This document shows positions 35,246-44,021 of a stretch of DNA of 64,000 nt, piece after piece. The DNA is taken from NCBI RefSeq assembly GCF_015223355.1, contig NZ_JADFFK010000026.1:17649-81648 (forward strand), in the 5' to 3' direction. The stretch comes from Salipiger mangrovisoli. Its GTDB lineage: Bacteria; Pseudomonadota; Alphaproteobacteria; Rhodobacterales; Rhodobacteraceae. The stretch's first letter is position 1; every line of letters begins with the position of its first letter. The notes beneath the pieces are model-generated. The model worked only from the letters and a program-made list of their open reading frames with translations, was not told where the DNA came from and ran no database searches. The position numbers and the translations under genes are program-made.

Positions 35246-37126
35246 TCAGTCCCGTGGCAATCCCTTCGGCGGGGCGAGCCGTTTCTGCGCCGCGATCCGG
35301 AATGGCGAGTTGGGCGCGCCGTAACCGGAGTAGCCGCCGGTCCGCTCGACGATCTCGAAAAACAGCCCGCCCGCCGCCGGGCGGCTGTAGAGCTGGCGGA
35401 ACGTCCCGGTCTCGTCCTCGTCGTAGAGGATGTTGTGACGCTGCATCCGTGCCAGCTCTGCCGGCGCGATGTCGAAGCGGGCGGCGAGGTCGTGGTAGTA
35501 GTTGCCGGGAATAGGCAGCGCCTCGAACCCGGCCGCGGCGAAGGCGCGTGCGGTGGCGAACATGTCCTCGGTCGCGAAGGCGATATGCTGGACCGGCGCG
35601 CCGAAGCTCGACGCCAGGAAGGAGCCCGCCACGGTCCGGTGCGTCTCGGCGCCGTTGAGCGTGACCCGGAAGGCGCCGTCGGGGGCCGCCAGCGCCTGGC
35701 TGCGCACCAGCCCGTCGGGGTCGATCACATCGACCATGGGCGCCTTGGACATCCCCAGAAGCGAGCTGTAGAAGAGCGACCAGCTCAGCATCTCGTCGTA
35801 GGTCATTGTTTGCGCGATGTGGTCGACCGACACCAGCCCGGCGCCCCGAGGGCCGGAGCGGTCGACGCCGAATTCGTCGCGCCAGACAGAGGCATGGCGC
35901 TCATCTAGGAAATGCAGCAGGCCGCCGCCGAGGCCGCGGATTGCCGGGATGTCGAGCTGTCCCACAGCGGGTGACTGCGCGAAGCCGGTCGCGCCAAGCG
36001 CCGTGGCCCGCGCCAGGGTCTCGGCCGAGGAGGCGACGGAGATGCCGATGTCGCAGACCGAGGTGCCGTGCATGTTGAAGGCGGATCCCGCGAAGTCGCC
36101 CTCTTCTTCGTTCAGCACGATACGGATGTCGCCCTGCTGCCAGAGGGTGATCGCCTTGGCGAGATGGCGGCCGGTCTCGACGAAACCGAGCGCGGTGAGC
36201 TGGCTGCGCAACGTGTCACCCTCGGCACCGCGCGTCGCGAACTCGACGAAAGCCGTGCCCTCGAGCCGCTGCCGCGGCGGGATCACCGGCAGATCGGCCC
36301 GCACCTCGGGCTCCGCGCGCCGGACGTCGTCGAGCAGCGTCACCAGGGACCGATAGCCGTCACGCGCGATGGTGCGCGGGCTGCCACCGCGGAACTGGTC
36401 GTTGAAGATCTCGAGGCTGACCGGTCCGGTGTAGCCCGCCGCCAGCACCGCGCGCAGGAAGTCGGTGACCGGCAAATCGCCCTCACCCGGCATGTTGCGG
36501 AAGTGGCGCGACCAGTAGAGCAGGTCCATGTCGATCCGGGGCGCGTCGGCCATCTGCACGAAGAAGATGCGATCGCCGGGGATCTGCCGGATCGACGTGG
36601 GGTCGAGGTTCCGGCCAAGCGTGTGGAAACTGTCGAGGATGATCCCGAGGTTCGGGTGGTCGGCACGGCGCACGATCTCCCAGGCGTCACGGTGGTCGTT
36701 GACGAAACGACCCCAGGCCAATGCCTCGTAGCCGATCCGCAGCCCGCGGGCGGCCGCCCGCTCGCCGAGCGCACGCAGGTCCTCGGCCGCCCGCTCGATG
36801 CCGCCAAGCGCCTTGGGGTGGACCGAGGAACACACCAGCATCAGCTCGGCACCCAGTTCCTGCATCAGGTCGAACTTGCGCTCAGCGCGGTCGATGGCCT
36901 TGGCCCTCAGCGCGCCCGGCAGCCCCTCGAAGTCGCGGAAGGGCTGGAAGAGGTCGATGCTCAACCCCTGGTCGCGGATGCGCTTGCCGACATCCCGCGC
37001 GCTGCCGCTGTCGGTGATGAAGTCCTGCTCGAAGATCTCGATCCCGTCGAAACCTGCCGCCGAGATTGCCTCGAGCTTCTCGGAGAGCGTGCCCGAGATC
37101 GAGACCGTTGCGATGCAGGTTTTCAT
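35246..37126 (-). CDS. quiC: 3-dehydroshikimate dehydratase, QuiC type (isomerase-like plus HPPD-like)
   Basis: The predicted protein has 626 residues in two domains. Residues 1-285 are a xylose-isomerase-like TIM barrel (GFDGIEIFEQDF, DSFHTLGR, FVQMADAPRIDMDLL). Residues about 290-626 resemble 4-hydroxyphenylpyruvate dioxygenase/VOC proteins (FVEFATRGAEGD, GLVSVDHIAQTM, PVQHIAFATEDM, RPAAGGLFFEIVER). This fusion is the pattern of bacterial QuiC, which dehydrates 3-dehydroshikimate to protocatechuate with a divalent metal. It follows the shikimate dehydrogenase with an ATGA overlap and is last in the operon. Genes for protocatechuate ring cleavage are not in the window. Confidence 0.88.
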   Translation of the reverse strand: MKTCIATVSISGTLSEKLEAISAAGFDGIEIFEQDFITDSGSARDVGKRIRDQGLSIDLFQPFRDFEGLPGALRAKAIDRAERKFDLMQELGAELMLVCSSVHPKALGGIERAAEDLRALGERAAARGLRIGYEALAWGRFVNDHRDAWEIVRRADHPNLGIILDSFHTLGRNLDPTSIRQIPGDRIFFVQMADAPRIDMDLLYWSRHFRNMPGEGDLPVTDFLRAVLAAGYTGPVSLEIFNDQFRGGSPRTIARDGYRSLVTLLDDVRRAEPEVRADLPVIPPRQRLEGTAFVEFATRGAEGDTLRSQLTALGFVETGRHLAKAITLWQQGDIRIVLNEEEGDFAGSAFNMHGTSVCDIGISVASSAETLARATALGATGFAQSPAVGQLDIPAIRGLGGGLLHFLDERHASVWRDEFGVDRSGPRGAGLVSVDHIAQTMTYDEMLSWSLFYSSLLGMSKAPMVDVIDPDGLVRSQALAAPDGAFRVTLNGAETHRTVAGSFLASSFGAPVQHIAFATEDMFATARAFAAAGFEALPIPGNYYHDLAARFDIAPAELARMQRHNILYDEDETGTFRQLYSRPAAGGLFFEIVERTGGYSGYGAPNSPFRIAAQKRLAPPKGLPRD

Positions 37127-37974
37127 AGAGCTTCTCCGATTTCGAGGAGCGCAGAGCGCAGTGCCACCGCGTCCAACCCCAGGCCCGAGAAGAGCCGCCA
37201 GGCGTGGACCCCTTGGAAAAAGTAGAGCTCCCACCCCGAGATCACCTTCAGCCCTGCTGCCGCGGCATCTTGCAGAAACTGCGTGTCCGCCGGTGTGTAG
37301 ACCGCATCGAAGGCCCAGGATGCGCCGTTCATTGCAGCGGGTGCCAGCGGCGTTCCCTCATGGCCGACCATGCCTACGGGGGTGCAATTGATCAGGCCGC
37401 TGCACCCCTCTGCCGCCTTGTCGGCACTGAGCCAGATGCTGATTTCCATGTCCGGTGCGACGGACTTCAGCGCCTCGGCCAGCGCCTCGGCCTTGGCGGG
37501 ATCGCGGTCGACAAGGCGAAGGCTGCGCGTGCCTAGCCCCGCCAACCCGAAGGCCACCGCGCGGCCGACCCCGCCGGTGCCGATCATCAGCGCCGTGCCG
37601 GTGGCGGCTTCGCCGATCACGCGCCGATAGGCCGCCATGAAGCCGGAATAGTCGGTGTTGAAGCCCTTGGGGCGGGGCTCACCGAAGATCACCGTGTTGA
37701 CCGCCCCGATGGCCCGCACAAGCGGATCATCCACCTCGACCCGCCTCGCGGCGCTCTCCTTGTAGGGATAGGTCACGTTGATCCCGCGATAGCCCTGCCG
37801 CGCGCAGCCATCGCAGATCTCGTCGAAGCCGAGGTCCATCTCCCTCGGGACCAGCCGGTCATAGGTCACTTCGACGCCGTTCTGCTGCCCGGCGAGGCGG
37901 TGCAGAAGGGGCGAGCGCGAGCGCGCGATATTGTCGCCGATGAGCCCGAGCTTGAGGCTCTTGAGTGTGGTCAT
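37123..37974 (-). CDS. shikimate/quinate dehydrogenase (AroE family)
   Basis: The predicted protein has 283 residues. SRSPLLHRLAGQQNG is the substrate-binding start, with catalytic Lys in NVTYPYKE and Asp in FNTDYSGF. The nucleotide domain has GTGGVGRAVAFGL, followed by LVDRD. An acidic residue rather than an NADP-binding Arg motif after the second strand suggests NAD preference, as expected for a catabolic enzyme. It would oxidise shikimate (or quinate) to the 3-dehydro product for QuiC. It overlaps both neighbours by 4 bases. Confidence 0.9.
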   Translation of the reverse strand: MTTLKSLKLGLIGDNIARSRSPLLHRLAGQQNGVEVTYDRLVPREMDLGFDEICDGCARQGYRGINVTYPYKESAARRVEVDDPLVRAIGAVNTVIFGEPRPKGFNTDYSGFMAAYRRVIGEAATGTALMIGTGGVGRAVAFGLAGLGTRSLRLVDRDPAKAEALAEALKSVAPDMEISIWLSADKAAEGCSGLINCTPVGMVGHEGTPLAPAAMNGASWAFDAVYTPADTQFLQDAAAAGLKVISGWELYFFQGVHAWRLFSGLGLDAVALRSALLEIGEAL

Positions 37975-39491
37975 TGCTGCACCCTTTCGGCGGGATCGCC
38001 AAACAGCTTGGCTTTCGCGCGGGCCCAGAGCGGCGTCTGCGACACGAAGATCAAGATCACCGCGATGAACAGCACCAGCGACAGAGGGCTGGTGAAGATG
38101 CCGTGGAAGAACCGACCGAGGTCCTCGCGCTCCGAGATTATGGCCCGGCGCCAGTTGTCGTCGAGCAGCCGCGACAGGATCACGCCGAGGATCACCGGCC
38201 CCAGCGGGTAGCCGTAGTGACGCATGAAGTAGCCAAAGAAGCCGAAGCCCAGCATCCAGTAGATATCGCTGATCGAGTTGTTCACCGCGTAGGCGCCGAC
38301 GATTGACAGCAGCATGATGAGCGGGATGAGCACCCCGCGCGGCATCTCGACGATCCTGGTGAAGAGCTTGATCCCGGTCAGGCCGAAGAGCAGCATGAAG
38401 AAATTGGCCATCACCAGCGCGCCGACGATGAACCAGAACATGTCGGGTTGGTCGATCATCAGCATCGGGCCGGGATTCAGACCGTGGATGAACAGCGCGC
38501 CGATCATGATTGCGGTCACCGCGTCGCCGGGAATGCCCAGCGTCATCATCGGGATGAACGCCCCGCCGACGGCCGCATTGTTGGCGGTCTCCGGCGCAAC
38601 CAGACCTTCCATCGCGCCCTGACCAAAGGGACGCTCGGGCTTTTTCGTCACCCGCTTCGCGTGGTCATAGGCCATGAGCGCCGCGATGTCGCCGCCGGTG
38701 CCCGGAAGCGCGCCGATGATCACCCCGATGGTCGAGGTCTGCAGCGACAGGGGCAGGTGTTTGCGGATGGTTCCGAAGGAGGGAACGATGCGGGTGATCT
38801 TCTGCCGCACCGCGGTCTTGTCCACGTGGTGCAGTTGCATGAGCGCCTCCGAGACGCCGAACATGCCGATCATCACCGCGATGAAGCTGATGCCGCTCTG
38901 CATGATGGTCAGATCGAAGGTGAAGCGTTCGGTGAAGGTCAGCGGGTCGCGCCCCACCGCACCGATGGCGATGCCGAGCGCGCCGGCGAAGATGCCCTTC
39001 ACCAGGCTGCCCGACGAGAGCGACCCCACCAGCAGGATGCCGAGCACGGCCAGCAGCATGTAATCCCGCGGCTGGAATTTCAGCGCGAAATCCGACACCA
39101 GCGGCGCCGCGAGCGCCAGCACCGCGATGCCGATGAAGCCGCCGAAGAAGGACATGACCGTGGTCACGCCGATCGCCGTGCCCGCCTCGCCGCGCTGCGC
39201 CATGGGATAGCCGTCAAGCGCCGTGGCGATCGCCGAGGGCGCGCCGGGGATGTTGAGCAGGATCGCCGTCCGCGAGCCGCCGTAGACGCCGCCCATGAAG
39301 ATACCGATCATCAGCGAGATCGCCGGGTAGACGTCCCAGGAGAACGTAAAGGAGATCAGGATCGAGACCGCCATGGTCACCGAGAGCCCCGGAATGGCGC
39401 CGACGTAGACGCCCGCGAAGGTGCCGAGCCCCACCAGCAGCAAAAGCTCGGGCTGGGTGAAGACGGTCAGGAAGGCAAGAAGCGTGTCCAT
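37971..39491 (-). CDS. tctA: TTT transporter large permease TctA (quinate/shikimate operon)
   Basis: The predicted protein has 506 residues and 11-12 hydrophobic helices. Family signs are GVYVGAIPGLSVTMAVSI near the start, YGGSRTAILLNIPGAPSA, and the second repeat IGALPGTGGDIAALMAY. TctA is the transporting subunit of tripartite tricarboxylate transporters, which use a periplasmic receptor (TctC). ATG 39491 overlaps the tctB stop by one base. The operon context suggests uptake of quinate, shikimate or a similar cyclic acid. Confidence 0.92.
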   Translation of the reverse strand: MDTLLAFLTVFTQPELLLLVGLGTFAGVYVGAIPGLSVTMAVSILISFTFSWDVYPAISLMIGIFMGGVYGGSRTAILLNIPGAPSAIATALDGYPMAQRGEAGTAIGVTTVMSFFGGFIGIAVLALAAPLVSDFALKFQPRDYMLLAVLGILLVGSLSSGSLVKGIFAGALGIAIGAVGRDPLTFTERFTFDLTIMQSGISFIAVMIGMFGVSEALMQLHHVDKTAVRQKITRIVPSFGTIRKHLPLSLQTSTIGVIIGALPGTGGDIAALMAYDHAKRVTKKPERPFGQGAMEGLVAPETANNAAVGGAFIPMMTLGIPGDAVTAIMIGALFIHGLNPGPMLMIDQPDMFWFIVGALVMANFFMLLFGLTGIKLFTRIVEMPRGVLIPLIMLLSIVGAYAVNNSISDIYWMLGFGFFGYFMRHYGYPLGPVILGVILSRLLDDNWRRAIISEREDLGRFFHGIFTSPLSLVLFIAVILIFVSQTPLWARAKAKLFGDPAERVQQ

Positions 39492-40054
39492 CACTGGCCT
39501 CCCGCGAAGAGATTGCGGACGGCCTGGATCACCTCGGCCTCGGGCACGATGCCCGCAGGCATCAGCACCGTGAAGACGATGCGGAAGACGATCCAGACCA
39601 GCAGCAGGCTTCCGAGCGCGACGAAGGCGGTCCAGAGCCACCCGCGCCGGGCAAGCAGCTTGAGCGCGGCGATCAGGAAGAGCGCCGACGTCGGCAGGAA
39701 GCCAAGCGGCTTGAGCAGGAACCCGTAGGCCACGAGCATCAGCGCGATGATCAGCACGACGCCCGGAAGAATGTCCTTCGCCACGCTTTCGCCCGCCACG
39801 CGCGGCAGACGCAGGTCGCGCAGGAAGATGATGGCAGAGGTCACCACCATGACGGCGGTTGTCGCCATGGGCACGGTTCCGGGGGCGGAAAGCGCCTCGA
39901 AGCCCGAGATCCCGTAGGCATTCCACAGCAGCACGAGACTGCCGATCACCATCAGCGCGCCGAAGACCAGCTCGCCGGGGCGGCGCTGCCCCTCATACCC
40001 GCCCGGCGTAGCGTCGGACGTGCCGTCGTGGTGTTCCGTTTCAATTCGGGACAT
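39491..40054 (-). CDS. tctB: TTT transporter small permease TctB (quinate/shikimate operon)
   Basis: The predicted protein has 187 residues. After a short hydrophilic N-terminus it has four hydrophobic helices, with FEALSAPGTVPMATTAVMV and LLKPLGFLPTSALFLIAAL in the TctB pattern. ATG 40054 has GGGAGGAG just upstream. It is 117 bp after tctC, with a hairpin between, and is directly coupled to tctA. Confidence 0.88.
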   Translation of the reverse strand: MSRIETEHHDGTSDATPGGYEGQRRPGELVFGALMVIGSLVLLWNAYGISGFEALSAPGTVPMATTAVMVVTSAIIFLRDLRLPRVAGESVAKDILPGVVLIIALMLVAYGFLLKPLGFLPTSALFLIAALKLLARRGWLWTAFVALGSLLLVWIVFRIVFTVLMPAGIVPEAEVIQAVRNLFAGGQ

Positions 40055-40097
40055 GGGACTCTCCTCCCTGGGGTCGTCTTGGACGTCGATAGGAAAA

Positions 40098-40128
40098 GCG
40101 CCGCACTCCCGGTGCAGAAGTGCGGCGC
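40098..40128 (-). terminator. terminator-like hairpin between tctC and tctB
   Basis: On the minus strand GCGCCGCACT (40128-40119) pairs with AGTGCGGCGC (40107-40098) around an 11-nt loop and is followed by TTTT (40097-40094). As in the TRAP operons, it lies right after the receptor gene and probably gives partial termination and a stable tctC message. Confidence 0.7.
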
Positions 40129-40171
40129 CAGCGCGATCCAGGCCCGGCTGGTGCCGGTTCCCCGATCCGTT

Positions 40172-41170
40172 TCAGGGACGGGCGATGCCGAACTCTTCCG
40201 GCGAGGTCTTTGTCAGACCCGCGTCCTGAAGCAGCCAGGTGGTGCCCTGTTGCCACTTGGCGAGAAACTCCGTGGCCTCGGCTCCAGAGATCGAGAGCAT
40301 GGAGAAACCGCGGTTTTCCATCAGGTCCTTGAACTCGGCGGTCTCGGCGCCTGCCGCATAGGCGTCGACCAGCTTGGCGACGACATCATCCGGCGTGCCC
40401 TTCTTGACGAAGACACCGAAGAACGGACCCCAGGGCAGGTAGGTTTTGTAGCCCTCGTTGAAATCGGTCACCGGGGGCACCTCGGGCAGCCTGTCGCTGG
40501 CCGCGACATCGAAGACGGCGAGCGGCTTCATGTTGCCGGCGCGGATGCCTTCGATCGCAGCCCCCAGGACCGCGGGCATGACGTCGATCGCACCGCCCTG
40601 CAGCGCGGTCAGCGCCGGGCCGTCCCCGTCGTAGGGCACCGAGATCACCTCCATCTCGCCTTCGACCGTGTTGATCATGGCCGTCACCACGGAAGGCAGC
40701 CCGCCCGGTCCGGTCGCGCCGAGACGCAGTTCGCCGGGGTTCTCCCTGATGTAGGCGAGCATGCCTGGATAGTCGTCGAAGGGCGCATCGGGATTGGCCA
40801 CCAGGATCGGAGTGCCGCGGGCCAGGATGTTGATCGGCGTGAAGTCCGAGTAGTCCTTGTCTCCGAGGCCCATCACCTTGTAGAGCAATGGGTTTTCCGC
40901 GCCCATCAGCAGAGTGTAGCCGTCGGCCGCCTGCCCCGCCACCTGGTTCAGCGCGATGGCACCGACGCCGCCGGTGACGTTCTGCATGACGACCGTGCCG
41001 CCAAGCACGTCCTCTGCGTGCGGCGTGACCGAGCGCATCACGGTATCGGTGGAGCCACCGGCACCCCATTGGATGATGCCCTGGATTTCCTTGCTGGGGT
41101 AGTCCTGCGCGGCGACTGCGGTCGCGGCAAGGACAAGCGCCGACGCGGCGCCAAAGACAAAACGCTTCAT
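40172..41170 (-). CDS. tctC: TTT transporter substrate-binding protein TctC (quinate/shikimate operon)
   Basis: The predicted protein has 332 residues with a Sec signal peptide (MKRFVFGAASALVLAATAVA, cut before QDYPSKE). It has the Bug/TctC receptor layout: IQGIIQWGAGGSTDT for ligand binding, LLMGAENPLLYKV, and FFGVFVKKGTPDDVV. The first gene of the leftward operon, it follows a LysR-type dual motif (41247-41289). Because the downstream genes handle shikimate-type acids, quinate or shikimate is the likely ligand. Confidence 0.92.
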   Translation of the reverse strand: MKRFVFGAASALVLAATAVAAQDYPSKEIQGIIQWGAGGSTDTVMRSVTPHAEDVLGGTVVMQNVTGGVGAIALNQVAGQAADGYTLLMGAENPLLYKVMGLGDKDYSDFTPINILARGTPILVANPDAPFDDYPGMLAYIRENPGELRLGATGPGGLPSVVTAMINTVEGEMEVISVPYDGDGPALTALQGGAIDVMPAVLGAAIEGIRAGNMKPLAVFDVAASDRLPEVPPVTDFNEGYKTYLPWGPFFGVFVKKGTPDDVVAKLVDAYAAGAETAEFKDLMENRGFSMLSISGAEATEFLAKWQQGTTWLLQDAGLTKTSPEEFGIARP

Positions 41171-41246
41171 GGTTTCCTCCCGTCAAAAGGTCCCGAACGT
41201 GAACCTCCCCACGTCCGTTGACACCTTTTTGGGCCTCCCCTGGGCG

Positions 41247-41289
41247 TAACGTCAAATATCAATTTTGGACGTTGAGTAACCTTATGTTA
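41247..41289 (-). promoter_or_regulatory. dual LysR-type motif upstream of tctC
   Basis: TAACCTTATGTTA (41277-41289) fits the LysR T-N11-A rule as TAAC-N5-GTTA. TAACGTCAA (41247-41255; TTGACGTTA on the coding strand) lies exactly 21 nt closer to tctC. The same pair with the same spacing precedes the divergent gene at 42318. Confidence 0.65.
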
Positions 41290-41291
41290 AT

Positions 41292-42212
41292 TTACCTGTT
41301 GCTCTCTTCCCATTTTCGCCCCGCGTCGTTCAGCTCCTTGCGGAACTGTCGAATGCTGTACTCGGCGAAATTCGAGAGCACCCGGTCCTTCTTCGTGACC
41401 GCGTAGATATCGATCGCCGTCTCCTCGATGATCGGCTTGCGAACGACACCCGGCAAGTACACCTCTGCCACAGAGAATTCGTCGATCAGCGCGACGCCGA
41501 GCCCGTGGCGGACAAGGCTGACGATGGTCTGCGCGAAACGGCCGCGCATGGAATGGCGCAGTTCGATCCCCGCCTCGCGGAACGGACGCGAGACGATGCG
41601 GCCGTAGGGATCGCCGGGGTCGATGCCGATCAGCGGCTCCTTGGCAAGATCGTGCACCGAGATCACGTCGCGCTCGGCCAGCGCATGGCCCTCGGGCAAG
41701 ATCGCCACGACCCTCCCATGCGCGATCTTCTCGCTCTGGACACCGGGGTTGTCGACGGCGGAGCTCATGATCACGAATTCCCCGCGTTCGAGCAGCAGGT
41801 AGTCGGTGGTTTCCTCGATCTTGAGAATGTTCAGGTCAATATAGAGATCCGGGTACCGGGAGCGAATGGTCTGGATCGCGCGCGCCGCGATGAACTGCGC
41901 GACGGACGGCGCAGAGGCGAAGGACAGCTGCACCTCCTCGCCCTTTTGCAGCGAGTTGATCGCGCTCTGCAGGTTCTCGACACCCTTGTAGACCTCGCGG
42001 ACCTGGTCGAAGATCTTTCCCGCCTCGACCGAAGGCACGAAGAGCCCGGCCTTGCGCTCGAAGAGCCGCAGCCCCAGCGCCTCTTCGGTGTGCTTAACCA
42101 GCCGAGAGATGCCCGGCGCCGAGACACCGAGCAGTTCCGCGGCGCCGCTGATCGTGCCACGGAGCATCACCGCCCGGATGACCTCGACCTGCCGCAGGGT
42201 GATTTCGCGCAT
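41292..42212 (-). CDS. LysR-family transcriptional regulator
   Basis: The predicted protein has 306 residues. The N-terminal winged helix-turn-helix (1-65) reads LRQVEVIRAVMLRGTISGAA, then LLGVSAPGISRLVKHTEEAL. The effector domain (about 90-300) is of LysR type. ATG 42212 opens the reading frame with GGAGGCG upstream. It is between the tctC operon, in the same direction, and the FAD oxidoreductase, which is divergent. Shared motifs at both promoters suggest that it activates both, probably in response to quinate, shikimate or a related acid. Confidence 0.92.
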   Translation of the reverse strand: MREITLRQVEVIRAVMLRGTISGAAELLGVSAPGISRLVKHTEEALGLRLFERKAGLFVPSVEAGKIFDQVREVYKGVENLQSAINSLQKGEEVQLSFASAPSVAQFIAARAIQTIRSRYPDLYIDLNILKIEETTDYLLLERGEFVIMSSAVDNPGVQSEKIAHGRVVAILPEGHALAERDVISVHDLAKEPLIGIDPGDPYGRIVSRPFREAGIELRHSMRGRFAQTIVSLVRHGLGVALIDEFSVAEVYLPGVVRKPIIEETAIDIYAVTKKDRVLSNFAEYSIRQFRKELNDAGRKWEESNR

Positions 42213-42226
42213 CGACGCCTCCTGAA

Positions 42227-42269
42227 TAACCTGATGTTATCTTCATCGCATATATGGTCATTGACGTTA
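42227..42269 (+). promoter_or_regulatory. dual LysR-type motif in the lysR/FAD-oxidoreductase divergent promoter
   Basis: TAACCTGATGTTA (42227-42239) differs by one base from the copy before tctC. TTGACGTTA (42261-42269) follows after 21 nt and is identical. The motif lies 50-90 bp before the oxidoreductase start and immediately before lysR, so it can serve autoregulation and activation. Confidence 0.65.
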
Positions 42270-42317
42270 ATACCCTCCACAAGGGTAAGCAGGGTCATCC
42301 GGGTGGAGGAGGACGGG

Positions 42318-44021
42318 ATGACCCAAGACGCGACGACGCCAGACGCGATGACCCGGACAGTCGATCTCTTGGTGATCGGCTCCGGTGCCGGAGGGCTTGC
42401 GGCGGCGGTGACCGCGGCGGCGCATGGGTTGTCGGTGACCGTGCTGGAAAAGGCAGATGTGCTTGGCGGGACCACCGCCTGGTCGGGCGGGTGGATCTGG
42501 GCGCCGTGCAATCCCGTCGTCCGCCGCGCGGGCATTGATGAACTCGCCGACGCCCCCCGGACCTACCTGCAGGCCGTGCTCGGCACCCACTTCGATCCCG
42601 AAAGGGTGGATGCCTTCCTTGCTGCCGCGCCCGAGATGGTGGCCTTCTTTGACTCCCGCACCGCGCTCGAGTTCGAGCCCGGCAGCGCCATCCCCGACAC
42701 CTACGGCCACCTGCCCGGCGCAGGCACCGGCGGGCGATCGGTCATCGCCAAGCCCTTCGACGGGCGGCGGCTTGGACAGACAATCTTATTGCTGCGCAAG
42801 CCCCCGCGCGAGACGACCTTTTTCGGCATGACGATCCAGGCCGGGCCAGACCTGCGTGCCTTCATGACCATGACACGCTCACGTCCGGCCTTCCTGCACG
42901 CCACCCGCCGCGTGCTGCGCCACGCCCGCGACCTGGTGCTATACGGGCGCGGCATGGACCTGCGCAACGGCAATGCGCTGGTCGCCCGGCTCATCCGCTC
43001 GGCGCTCGACCTCGGCGTCGAACTTCGCCCTGGCGCCGTCGTCGCGGAACTGCTGCGGCAGGAGGAGAAGATCGGCGGCGTTCGACTGGCGGACGGATCG
43101 CGCCTGCTGTGCCGTCGCGGAGTCGTGCTGGCCACCGGCGGCTATGGCCATGACCCGGCGCTGCGCGCTCGGACCTTCGCCCGCGACGCCGAACACCGGA
43201 CGCTGGCGGTGGCCGAGGCAACCGGCGACGGGATTGCCATGGCGCGGGCCGTCGGCGGCCAGTTGCGCACCGATCTGGCAGGGCCAGCCGCGCTCTGTCC
43301 CGTTTCGGTGGTGCGCTGGCCGGACGGGCGCATCGGTCAGTTTCCCCACATCATCGAGCGCGGCAAGCCCGGCGTGATCGGCGTCCTGGCGAGCGGCAGG
43401 CGCTTCTGCAACGAGGGACTGGGCTACCACGACTACGTCGAAGCGCTGCTTGCCGCGCTGCCCGAAGACGCGCCCGCGCGGTCCTGGCTGGTCTGCGACC
43501 ATCGCTTCCTGCGCCGTTTCGGTCTGGGCGTGGTCCGTCCGCAGCCCGCTCCGTGGCGACACTGGGTGCGGCGCGGCTATCTGAAAACCGGCGCTTCCCT
43601 GCCCGATCTGGCGCGGGCCTGCGGCATCGACCCGGCGGGCCTGGAGGCCACGGTCGCCGAATGGAACCGCCACGCCGCCAGCGGCGAGGACCCGCTTTTC
43701 CACCGCGGCACCAGCCCCTACATGCGCCTCCAGGGCGACCCTGAGCAGCAGCCGAACCCCTGCGTTGCACCCATCGCCCGCGCGCCATTTTTTGCCGTCG
43801 AGGTGGTGCCGGGCAGCTTCGGCACCTTCGCCGGGCTTGCCACCAATGGCCGCGCGCAGGTGCTGAACGCCAATGGGGCGCCGATCCCCGGCCTCTGGGC
43901 TGCGGGCACCGACATGGCGAGCGTCTTCGGCGGGGCCTACCCGGCGGGCGGCATCAACCTCGGGCCGGCGATGACCTTTGGCTTCATAGCCGGGCGCGAC
44001 GCTGCGGAGGGGCGGCCATGA
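42318..44021 (+). CDS. FAD-dependent oxidoreductase, fumarate-reductase/ketosteroid-dehydrogenase-like
   Basis: The predicted protein has 567 residues. ATG 42318 follows GGAGGAGGACGG. The N-terminal FAD site is LLVIGSGAGGLAAAVTAAAHG with the acidic end VLEKADVLGGTTAWSGGW. GVVLATGGYGHDP and the C-terminal AGTDMASVFGGAYPAGG then MTFGFIAG are typical of 3-oxosteroid-1-dehydrogenase-like flavoproteins. Such enzymes desaturate or aromatise ring ketones. In this regulon it may dehydrogenate a cyclohexane carboxylate close to shikimate. It is coupled to the next gene by ATGA. Confidence 0.85.
   Translation: MTQDATTPDAMTRTVDLLVIGSGAGGLAAAVTAAAHGLSVTVLEKADVLGGTTAWSGGWIWAPCNPVVRRAGIDELADAPRTYLQAVLGTHFDPERVDAFLAAAPEMVAFFDSRTALEFEPGSAIPDTYGHLPGAGTGGRSVIAKPFDGRRLGQTILLLRKPPRETTFFGMTIQAGPDLRAFMTMTRSRPAFLHATRRVLRHARDLVLYGRGMDLRNGNALVARLIRSALDLGVELRPGAVVAELLRQEEKIGGVRLADGSRLLCRRGVVLATGGYGHDPALRARTFARDAEHRTLAVAEATGDGIAMARAVGGQLRTDLAGPAALCPVSVVRWPDGRIGQFPHIIERGKPGVIGVLASGRRFCNEGLGYHDYVEALLAALPEDAPARSWLVCDHRFLRRFGLGVVRPQPAPWRHWVRRGYLKTGASLPDLARACGIDPAGLEATVAEWNRHAASGEDPLFHRGTSPYMRLQGDPEQQPNPCVAPIARAPFFAVEVVPGSFGTFAGLATNGRAQVLNANGAPIPGLWAAGTDMASVFGGAYPAGGINLGPAMTFGFIAGRDAAEGRP

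Noticed and set aside
42261..42289. TTGACG as a sigma-70 -35 box for the FAD oxidoreductase
   Set aside because: No fair -10 box follows at 16-18 nt here or at the matching site before tctC. A regulator half-site fits better.
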